In this document: positions 1 to 5,171 of the stretch, one piece after another | Layout: the number at the start of each line of letters is the position of its first letter | How positions within the stretch are numbered: the stretch's first letter is position 1 | Source of the DNA: Candidatus Zixiibacteriota bacterium | GTDB lineage: Bacteria; Zixibacteria; MSB-5A5; GN15; PGXB01 | DNA length: 5,398 nucleotides | NCBI GenBank assembly: GCA_030591405.1 | Contig: JAUVBC010000179.1 | Coordinates: 1-5,398 of the forward strand | Reading direction: 5' to 3' | Made by a program: the position numbers and the translations under genes | The notes under the pieces: generated by a model | Told to the model about the DNA's origin: nothing | What the model saw: only the letters and a program-made list of their open reading frames with translations | Database searches by the model: none

Positions 1-1712
1 AATTAAGCGATGATGGTACAATTTCTTTAAATAGATACTCATTTACCAAAGACGGCTCACTGATGGGATACGGTTTATCCGAAAAGGGAAGTGACTGGCA
101 AACTCTGCATTTTATGAGTATAGAAACCGGTGAAAAGATTGAGGATATAATAAAATTTACCCGTTTTGTCACCCCCGCCTGGAAACATGATAATAGCGGT
201 TTTTATTATGATTGTTACCCTGACCCGGCCACCGTTCCGGCAGGCGAGGAAACCTATTATAATAAATTGTATTGGCATACGCTGGGAACAGATCAATCAG
301 AAGACAGGCTGATTTACGAACGCCCGGAAGATAACCGAATTGGTTTTGGCACGCAGGTTACCGAGGATGGTAAATATTTGGTTATTTACGTCTGGCGCGG
401 AACTGATCGCGAGAATGGCATTTATTACTTGAAGATAAATGGTGACGATGAAGTTATCCGTTTATTGGATGATTTTGATGCCAACTACAGCCTGATCGAC
501 AATGATGGTACAAAATTCTATTTCAAAACAGATTTTGGCGCCGAGAACGGACGAATTATTGCCATCGATATCACCAATCCGGCCAAAGAAAACTGGTCAG
601 AGATTATTCCTGAAAGCAAAGATGTCTTATCTTCGGCGTCAATTATTAACAATCAGTTTGTCCTGACCTATATGCATGACGCCTACTATCAACTGAAAAT
701 ATATAATCTTGATGGCAGTTTTGACAAAGAAATACAAATGCCGACTATCGGCTCGATTTACTCCATTTCGGGTAAACGTGAAGATACCGAGATGTTTTTT
801 ACGTTTGCTTCATTTATATATTCTGCCACATCGTTTCGGTACAATTTCGAGTCAGCCGAGTTAAGTGTCTATCGTAAATCTGAAGTCAAATTTGATCCTT
901 CAGGTTTTGAAACCAAACAGGTGTTTTTTGATTCCAAAGATGGGATCCGGATACCTCTGTTTATTACGCATAAGAAGGATTTGGTACTGGATGGGACGAA
1001 CCCGACCATTCTTTACGGATATGGCGGTTTTCAGGCTTGTCAAACACCATATTTTTCATTGTCAAAAGCGATGTGGATCGAAAATGGCGGCGTCTTTGTT
1101 CTGGCCGTAACTCGCGGCGGGATAGAATATGGCGAAGCGTGGCATCAGGCCTCTATGCGAGAAGGCCGACAAAATGTTTATGATGACTTCAATGGTGCAG
1201 CCGAATGGTTAATTGAAAACAAATACACTAACAATAAAAGAATCGCGATTGAAGGCGGCAGCGGTGGTGGTTTATTGGTTGCCTCATGTGTGGTGCAGCG
1301 TCCCGACCTGTTTGGCGCTGTCCTCTGCGAAGTGCCATTGACCGATATGTTACGCTTTCACAAGCTTGGTGTCGGCCGCTGGTGGGTCGGCGAATATGGT
1401 AACGCCGATGACAGTCTGGTCGATTTTAATTTCCTTTACGCCTACTCGCCATATCATAATGTAAAACAGGGAACCGTCTATCCACCGACTTTGATAACTA
1501 CTGCCGATACTGATGACAGAGTTGTCCCATCCCATGCGAAAAAATTCGCCGCTGAACTACAGGCCAAAGATGGCGGAGATAATCCGATATTAATCCGGAT
1601 CGAAACCAAAGCGGGACATGGCGGCGGTAAACCGACTCAAAAAATTATTGAAGAAGTTGCTGATATTTATTCATTCCTGTTCAAGGTTTTTAAGATGGAA
1701 TTTGTTGAATAG
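1..1712 (+). CDS. Prolyl oligopeptidase (S9A serine peptidase), 5'-truncated by window edge
   Basis: The reading frame is open from base 3, and the residues before the first ATG (base 63) already match the family (LSDDGT, then FTKDG, YGLSEKGSDW). The true start is therefore outside the window. 569 residues are visible, against about 710 for the family, so roughly 120-140 N-terminal residues are missing and any signal peptide cannot be judged. Visible residues 1 to about 300 are the beta-propeller that gates access to the active site. From about 305 onward is the alpha/beta-hydrolase domain. It shows YGYGGF (oxyanion Tyr340), the nucleophile Ser420 in EGGSGGG (bases 1260-1262), the substrate-pocket motif WVGEYG, the catalytic Asp504 with adjacent substrate Arg506 in DTDDRVVP, and the catalytic His539 in KAGHGGGKPT. 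By family knowledge it cleaves short peptides after proline. The usual GGSNGG motif is GGSGGG here, with Asn replaced by Gly. The gene ends at TAG (1710-1712) before a terminator shared with the convergent hprK. Confidence 0.95.
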   Translation, partial: LSDDGTISLNRYSFTKDGSLMGYGLSEKGSDWQTLHFMSIETGEKIEDIIKFTRFVTPAWKHDNSGFYYDCYPDPATVPAGEETYYNKLYWHTLGTDQSEDRLIYERPEDNRIGFGTQVTEDGKYLVIYVWRGTDRENGIYYLKINGDDEVIRLLDDFDANYSLIDNDGTKFYFKTDFGAENGRIIAIDITNPAKENWSEIIPESKDVLSSASIINNQFVLTYMHDAYYQLKIYNLDGSFDKEIQMPTIGSIYSISGKREDTEMFFTFASFIYSATSFRYNFESAELSVYRKSEVKFDPSGFETKQVFFDSKDGIRIPLFITHKKDLVLDGTNPTILYGYGGFQACQTPYFSLSKAMWIENGGVFVLAVTRGGIEYGEAWHQASMREGRQNVYDDFNGAAEWLIENKYTNNKRIAIEGGSGGGLLVASCVVQRPDLFGAVLCEVPLTDMLRFHKLGVGRWWVGEYGNADDSLVDFNFLYAYSPYHNVKQGTVYPPTLITTADTDDRVVPSHAKKFAAELQAKDGGDNPILIRIETKAGHGGGKPTQKIIEEVADIYSFLFKVFKMEFVE

Positions 1713-1732
1713 ATTAGCCAAAAATTCAAAGT

Positions 1733-1770
1733 AATAAAAAAACCGGTTAATACTTTAACCGGTTTTTATT
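1733..1770. terminator. Bidirectional intrinsic terminator between prolyl oligopeptidase and hprK
   Basis: A 13-bp perfect stem (1738-1750 with 1755-1767) closes a 4-base loop (TACT, 1751-1754). It is flanked by an A-run on the left and a T-run on the right, so on either strand the hairpin is followed by a T-rich tract. It lies 20-25 bases past the stop of the plus-strand gene and just past the stop of the minus-strand hprK (1787). This is the expected arrangement for two convergent genes sharing one terminator. Confidence 0.88.
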
Positions 1771-1786
1771 GTACTATCTAACAATA

Positions 1787-2755
1787 TTATTCGTAATCAG
1801 ATTCGAGATAATCTTTGATCATCGTTTGGCGCTGCAACCGCTCCGAAAGCCGCTTCGAAAAATCAGCCGCCGAATTTTCACCATAACTTTTTAACATGTG
1901 GTTCATCGCGACCACTTCGGATATCACCGTAATATTTTTCCCGGGCGAGATCGGGATATTAACCTGCGGAATATTTATCCCCAGCATCGTCGTTTGGTGA
2001 TCTTCAATACCCAATCTTTCATATTCCATATCGTCGCTCCACTGGGTCAGATGAACCTCAACTTCAATTCTTTTTTGAAGTCTGATAGCACGAATACCAA
2101 ACAGTTTTTCAACATCAATGATACCTATCCCGCGTATTTCCATGTGGTGCCCCAATAATTCGGCGCCGGTTCCAATCAAAAGATCAGGAGATTTACGAAA
2201 TACTTTTATAACATCATCGGCGACCAAACGGTGTCCCCGCTCAACCAGATCAAGGGCAATTTCAGATTTTCCGATTCCCGATTTGCCAGTATATAACAAA
2301 CCGACACCGTAGACATCAACCAGCGTTCCATGCAAAGTTGTCGATGGAGCAAAAATCATATCAAGAACAATCGAGAGTCTATTGGTCAGCTCAGAAGTGG
2401 TCAGCCGGGAGGAAAATATGGCCGTTTTATATTTATCGGCAGCAGTCAGTAAATCAATTGGCGGAGTGATTCCTTTTGATGTGATCATAAATGGAATATT
2501 TGAAGAAAAAACCTTTTCGGCGGTTTTCACCAAAGTATCCTGATCCAGTTGTTTTAAAAAAGTCATTTCGGTTTCGCCCAGAATCTGGGCACGTTGACTG
2601 GGGAATCGTTCAAAAAAACCGGTCAGAGCCAGACCGGGGCGATGTATCTCGGAATTTGTAATAGCCCTTTCCAGACCTACTTCTGAATTTAAAAGAGTCA
2701 GGTCGAAAATATCTTTGCGTTCTTTATAAAATTTCCCAACGGTCAAATTAGCCAT
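1787..2755 (-). CDS. hprK: HPr kinase/phosphorylase
   Basis: This 322-residue protein is of normal family length. HprK phosphorylates and dephosphorylates a serine of the phosphocarrier HPr in the cytoplasm, linking metabolic state to PTS and catabolite control. The N-terminal domain (about 1-130) carries the family pattern GLERAIT, then IHRPGLALTGFFERFP and AQILGETE. The C-terminal kinase domain has His142 in LHGTLVDVYG, a P-loop GKSGIGKSE (157-165), the acidic pair in HRLVADD (Asp180/Asp181), the HprK signature HMEIRGIGIIDV (204-215), and the C-terminal PGKN then EVVAMN (271-285). All key motifs look intact. The ATG is supported by AGGGAG (2763-2768) seven bases upstream and by a good promoter (2782-2810). 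It appears to be a single-gene transcript, and no HPr, EI or other PTS gene lies in the window. In bacteria without a complete sugar PTS, HprK paired with HPr is thought to serve regulatory roles. Whether that applies here cannot be seen. Confidence 0.95.
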   Translation of the reverse strand: MANLTVGKFYKERKDIFDLTLLNSEVGLERAITNSEIHRPGLALTGFFERFPSQRAQILGETEMTFLKQLDQDTLVKTAEKVFSSNIPFMITSKGITPPIDLLTAADKYKTAIFSSRLTTSELTNRLSIVLDMIFAPSTTLHGTLVDVYGVGLLYTGKSGIGKSEIALDLVERGHRLVADDVIKVFRKSPDLLIGTGAELLGHHMEIRGIGIIDVEKLFGIRAIRLQKRIEVEVHLTQWSDDMEYERLGIEDHQTTMLGINIPQVNIPISPGKNITVISEVVAMNHMLKSYGENSAADFSKRLSERLQRQTMIKDYLESDYE

Positions 2756-2762
2756 TCTATAA

Positions 2763-2768
2763 CTCCCT
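2763..2768 (-). promoter_or_regulatory. Ribosome binding site of hprK
   Basis: On the minus strand AGGGAG stands seven bases before the ATG at 2755-2753. It supports that start over later in-frame methionines. Confidence 0.75.
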
Positions 2769-2781
2769 GAATATTAAACGG

Positions 2782-2810
2782 ATTATACAACTCAATATCT
2801 TTTTAGGCAA
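2782..2810 (-). promoter_or_regulatory. hprK promoter (sigma-70-like)
   Basis: Read on the minus strand, TTGCCT (2810-2805) is followed after exactly 17 bases by a perfect TATAAT (2787-2782). Transcription would start near 2775 and give a leader of about 20 bases that contains the AGGGAG ribosome binding site. The -35 box directly abuts the T-tract of the upstream gene's terminator. Confidence 0.75.
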
Positions 2811-2811
2811 T

Positions 2812-2843
2812 AAAAAAAGCCCCGGTCATTTTCAGCCCGGGGC
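2812..2843 (-). terminator. Intrinsic terminator of the double-PDZ gene
   Basis: Read on the minus strand, GCCCCGG (2843-2837) pairs with CCGGGGC (2825-2819) around an 11-base loop. Seven T (2818-2812) follow. It lies about 40 bases past the stop codon of the PDZ gene and would separate that gene from hprK. Confidence 0.88.
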
Positions 2844-2884
2844 GGCGGTTTAGGAAGTAATTAAGAAACAGGGGTTTTTTATCA

Positions 2885-3865
2885 CTAATTTATTTTATCC
2901 TGAATATTTTTTAGCTCTTTTTTCAGCCCATCAATTTCGTTTTGCATTTTCTTCATCGCCTCCTTATTTTCATCGCCAGATAACCCTTTTTCATCCCAAT
3001 CACCATAAAACTTCCCTTTCATATTCGGCGTAAAGGAATGGAAATTATCCGGATCGGGAAGGTGATACATAAACGGCTGATTAAGACTTTCAGGAACCTC
3101 GGCCACTTCAACAGTTAATTCCTTTTTCTTTTTATTGCGAAGTAATGTTATCTCAACTTCCTCGCCTTTCTCTTTTTGGCGGACAGCTTTTTGAATATCA
3201 GAAATATCGACAATCTCTTCGCCGTCAACTTTGATGATAACATCTCCCGCTTTCAGCCCGGCTTCTTTTGCCGGAGAATCTTCGATAACCTCGGTAATTA
3301 AGATTCCATTGCCATCTTTGACGCCAAAGTATTCACCAAGTTGATCAGTAAGTTTTTCCAGATTGAGACCGATATAGCTATTTTTGAAATCATCTTCATC
3401 AAAAGTATAGGTCCTAAATTTTGAATGTGGTCCACCCTGATTCTGTTTGCCAAACCATTTAAATATCTGTTTTGGCGGAAAATTATCTTTATCACCAGAA
3501 CCAAGCGTGGCTTGAACAGTTTTCTCTTTGCCGTCTCGAATTATCAGGATATCAACATCATCACCCGGACTCATCGCCATTACAGTTTTGGAGAGATCAT
3601 CGGAATCAATTAATTCTTTATCCCCCAGTTTGATAATAATATCACCCTGCTTTAAACCAGCTTCATCTGCCGGTGAGTCTGGAACAACCTGCTTTATAAG
3701 CGCGCCCCGATTATGATCGAGATTAAAAGCCTCCATCAGGTCTTCATCAATAGTCTGGGCATAAACGCCGAGCCAGATATCCGATGTTTGACCAAATACG
3801 GAATTTGCGGCAAATAGTATTAAAATTCCGCTCAATAACACAGATATTAATAGTTTTGTTCTCAT
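2885..3865 (-). CDS. Exported protein with two PDZ domains, no protease domain
   Basis: The 326-residue product starts with a signal peptide: basic MRTK, a hydrophobic stretch at about 5-20, and a likely cleavage near SVFG-QTS (residue 25). Two related PDZ domains follow, about 31-122 and about 164-256. Each opens with a LGV/IGL-type ligand loop (WLGVYAQ; YIGLNLE) and contains the DSPA-EAGLK-GD-II core (62-78 and 196-212). The spacing matches the PDZ domains of HtrA/Deg proteases, but the trypsin-like domain is absent. The first domain begins right after the signal peptide, so there is no room for one. A Pro/Phe-rich linker (about 258-290) leads to a charged C-terminal helix (299-326, MKKMQNEIDGLKKELKNIQ) with coiled-coil character. 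PDZ domains bind C-terminal or exposed peptide segments, so a periplasmic or envelope adaptor, chaperone or protease-regulator role is plausible but inferred. The start is supported by AAGGAG five bases upstream. Tandem stops TAG-TGA end the frame. A terminator separates it from hprK. Confidence 0.88.
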   Translation of the reverse strand: MRTKLLISVLLSGILILFAANSVFGQTSDIWLGVYAQTIDEDLMEAFNLDHNRGALIKQVVPDSPADEAGLKQGDIIIKLGDKELIDSDDLSKTVMAMSPGDDVDILIIRDGKEKTVQATLGSGDKDNFPPKQIFKWFGKQNQGGPHSKFRTYTFDEDDFKNSYIGLNLEKLTDQLGEYFGVKDGNGILITEVIEDSPAKEAGLKAGDVIIKVDGEEIVDISDIQKAVRQKEKGEEVEITLLRNKKKKELTVEVAEVPESLNQPFMYHLPDPDNFHSFTPNMKGKFYGDWDEKGLSGDENKEAMKKMQNEIDGLKKELKNIQDKIN

Positions 3866-3870
3866 TTTAA

Positions 3871-3876
3871 CTCCTT
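3871..3876 (-). promoter_or_regulatory. Ribosome binding site of the double-PDZ gene
   Basis: On the minus strand AAGGAG lies five bases before the ATG at 3865-3863 and fixes the start that yields a complete signal peptide. Immediately upstream is a weak 4-bp inverted repeat (CCGG at 3877-3880 and 3887-3890). No consensus promoter for this gene is evident between 3866 and 4055; the best weak candidates are discussed under findings. Confidence 0.8.
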
Positions 3877-4013
3877 CCGGCTTTTACCGGTATTTGCGTT
3901 CGTCTTCGTATTGGTTTTACAAAGCGATTTTGTCTAAGGTTCCAAAAAACTGACTAACATCCTAACTGTCTGGAATTCAATGGGATTACTCAGAAGAGAC
4001 GAAAGTGACATAA

Positions 4014-4041
4014 ATAAATTAAATAGAATAATTTAATTTAT
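4014..4041. repeat. AT-only 11-bp inverted repeat upstream of the tRNA promoter
   Basis: Bases 4014-4024 (ATAAATTAAAT) are the exact reverse complement of 4031-4041, with a 6-base spacer (AGAATA). It lies about 15 bases upstream of the tRNA promoter's -35 box and upstream of the divergent PDZ gene. The A/T-rich right arm is where an UP element for RNA polymerase alpha subunits would sit. A regulator site or a bidirectional structure is equally possible. Confidence 0.5.
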
Positions 4042-4055
4042 CGCTTTTTTTCGGC

Positions 4056-4083
4056 TTGACAAAACTGAGAAAAAAAGTATAAT
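4056..4083 (+). promoter_or_regulatory. tRNA-Asn promoter, consensus sigma-70-like
   Basis: A perfect TTGACA (4056-4061), a 16-base spacer and a perfect TATAAT (4078-4083) are followed about 50 bases later by the tRNA. A very A/T-rich stretch (about 4011-4050) lies directly upstream, as at strong stable-RNA promoters. Transcription is expected to start near 4089-4090, giving a leader of some 43 bases before the mature tRNA. Confidence 0.88.
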
Positions 4084-4095
4084 TGTGGACTGCAA

Positions 4096-4118
4096 AATAT
4101 CGTCAGATTGACGATATT
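4096..4118 (+). repeat. Perfect 10-bp hairpin in the tRNA leader
   Basis: AATATCGTCA (4096-4105) and TGACGATATT (4109-4118) are exact reverse complements around a 3-base loop (GAT). No T-run follows, so it is not a simple intrinsic terminator. It lies between the expected transcription start and the tRNA 5' end. It could be an RNA structure in the precursor or a DNA operator just downstream of the promoter. A second short inverted repeat (AGTAT at 4122-4126, ATACT at 4129-4133) abuts the RNase P cleavage point. Confidence 0.6.
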
Positions 4119-4132
4119 GGAAGTATCTATAC

Positions 4133-4205
4133 TCCCCTGTAGCTCAGTTGGTAGAGCAGCTGACTGTTAATCAGCGGGTCGCAAGTTCGAGTCTTGCCGG
4201 GGGAG
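4133..4205 (+). tRNA. tRNA-Asn (anticodon GUU)
   Basis: The 73-base cloverleaf is complete. The acceptor stem TCCCCTG (4133-4139) pairs with CGGGGGA (4198-4204) with one T-G wobble. The D stem is GCTC/GAGC with an AGTTGGTA loop. The anticodon stem is GCTGA/TCAGC with loop CTGTTAA, giving anticodon GTT at 4166-4168. The T stem is GCAAG/CTTGC with the TTCGAGT loop. The discriminator base is G (4205), as in bacterial tRNA-Asn. The CCA end is not encoded (CTT follows), so it must be added by CCA-adding enzyme. It reads AAC and AAU codons. Confidence 0.97.
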
Positions 4206-4229
4206 CTTTATGTAACTGCTTGCTATGTC

Positions 4230-4281
4230 ACCAGTTAGGTATGCTATACCTATGATTTCTCATTAATGAGCTGGTATTTTT
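4230..4281 (+). terminator. Possible branched terminator after tRNA-Asn
   Basis: A closing stem ACCAG/CTGGT (4230-4234 with 4271-4275) encloses two smaller hairpins. One is TAGGTAT/ATACCTA (4236-4242 with 4246-4252, loop GCT). The other is the palindrome CTCATTAATGAG (4259-4270). ATTTTT (4276-4281) follows at once. This would be an unusual three-way-junction terminator some 25 bases after the tRNA. The individual stems are short, so this is tentative. Confidence 0.3.
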
Positions 4282-4467
4282 CACTTACCGATCAATAAGC
4301 ACTCTCACCAATCAAATTTGCATTTTAAGTCTGAATTCTCTATCTTGTGATTAGTTAATGAAATACTGGGACGGTGATTTTTATATTAAGGTAATTTGTC
4401 TAAAGCGAAAGATGATGTGTTTAATCCGCGTAAACAGAAGTTGCGCGGCAGCATGAGAAATTAGAAA
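4282..4467 (+). other. Non-coding stretch upstream of the first methyltransferase gene
   Basis: No convincing gene is seen here. A weak promoter candidate is TTGCAT (4318-4323), 17 bases, TATCTT (4341-4346); a lone -10-like TATATT lies at 4382-4387 without a good -35 box. A hairpin of about 8 bp, CCGCGTAA/TTGCGCGG (4426-4433 with 4441-4448, one wobble pair), ends 19 bases before the methyltransferase start. It has no T-run, so it is more likely a leader structure than a terminator. Confidence 0.35.
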
Positions 4468-5130
4468 ATGAAAAAAAGAGATCATATAAGTGCACATGAT
4501 AAAGAAGCAGCTCAGTATGATCAACAAGTCCGTGAATACGAATATTTCGGTCATGATATACTTTTTGGTATGAGCTTTGATTACGTAAAGGCTCATGAAC
4601 GCTTACTTGATATAGGGATAGGCACCGGTCTTGCCTCCCTGCCATTTGCCAAAGCGGGTTTGGAAGTTTTTGGATTTGATGGGTCTACTGAAATGCTGAA
4701 GATTTGTGAATCGAAAGCTTTTGCGAAGGAGTTGACAATCTTTGATCTGCGAGAAACACCTTTTCCTTACTCGGACGGTTACTTTAACCATGTAATTTCC
4801 AGCGGCGTTTTTCACTTTTTTGGCGAATTGAATGCAATCGTGAAAGAGGCTTCGCGTATTATCAAATCAGGAGGTATCTTTGCCTTCACTGTTGCGGCTA
4901 AGAACTCTAAGGAAGATAAGGCAATGAGTGAGGACCTGCAAAACTATTCAAAGATGCCTACTTCCTGGGGTGTGGCAATATTCACACATAGTAATGCATA
5001 TATCACCAGCATTTTACGAGATAATGGGTTTGATAACCTGAAGATGCAAAGGATTCTGATGCGCGGGGGAGATAAGGATTGCGATGATATGCAATTTAGA
5101 GTCTACGTTGCTAAACGGGAAGGTAAATAA
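4468..5130 (+). CDS. Class I SAM-dependent methyltransferase
   Basis: The 220-residue protein has a Rossmann-fold methyltransferase of the Methyltransf_11/25 kind. Motif I is LLDIGIGTG (46-54). The acidic residue after strand beta-2 is Asp71 in VFGFDGS and should contact the SAM ribose. Strand 4 is HVISSGVFHFF (108-118) and strand 5 is GGIFAFTV (135-142). The N-terminal segment (about 1-40, with KEAAQYDQQV and a Tyr/Phe-rich patch) is a helical cap typical of small-molecule methyltransferases. The substrate cannot be told from sequence. The ATG is the first possible start, because an in-frame TAG lies at 4462-4464. Unlike the other genes here it has no good ribosome binding site, only GAG about ten bases upstream. 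The next gene, a second methyltransferase, begins 41 bases after its stop with no terminator between, so co-transcription is likely. Confidence 0.88.
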   Translation: MKKRDHISAHDKEAAQYDQQVREYEYFGHDILFGMSFDYVKAHERLLDIGIGTGLASLPFAKAGLEVFGFDGSTEMLKICESKAFAKELTIFDLRETPFPYSDGYFNHVISSGVFHFFGELNAIVKEASRIIKSGGIFAFTVAAKNSKEDKAMSEDLQNYSKMPTSWGVAIFTHSNAYITSILRDNGFDNLKMQRILMRGGDKDCDDMQFRVYVAKREGK

Positions 5131-5160
5131 TTTATTTGAGATACATAGGTCTTTAGAAGA

Positions 5161-5166
5161 AAGGAG
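5161..5166 (+). promoter_or_regulatory. Ribosome binding site deciding the GTG start of the second methyltransferase
   Basis: AAGGAG stands five bases before GTG (5172-5174). An overlapping ATG (5170-5172) lies three bases from the site, which is too close, and its frame stops after 18 codons. The GTG frame is the one encoding the methyltransferase. Confidence 0.8.
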
Positions 5167-5171
5167 ATAAT

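Noticed and set aside
1898..2312. Plus-strand open frames of 86 and 64 codons inside hprK.
   Set aside because: They are antisense to an intact, full-length conserved gene and have no supporting signals.
2885..3865. Annotation of the PDZ protein as an HtrA/DegQ protease.
   Set aside because: The PDZ domain starts directly after the signal peptide, and no His-Asp-Ser trypsin-like domain or GNSGG motif is present.
3877..3890. CCGG-N6-CCGG inverted repeat next to the ribosome binding site of the PDZ gene.
   Set aside because: Only four base pairs can form and the repeat unit is itself self-complementary, so it is too weak to call a regulatory structure.
4412..4456. A 14-codon open frame (MMCLIRVNRSCAAA) ending 11 bases before the first methyltransferase, resembling a leader peptide.
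   Set aside because: It has no ribosome binding site, shows no run of regulatory codons, and lies across the hairpin by chance as easily as by design.
4381..4645. Two minus-strand open frames of 71 and 74 codons over the start of the first methyltransferase, one with a hydrophobic stretch.
   Set aside because: They overlap each other in different frames and are antisense to a gene with strong family motifs, so they are shadow frames.
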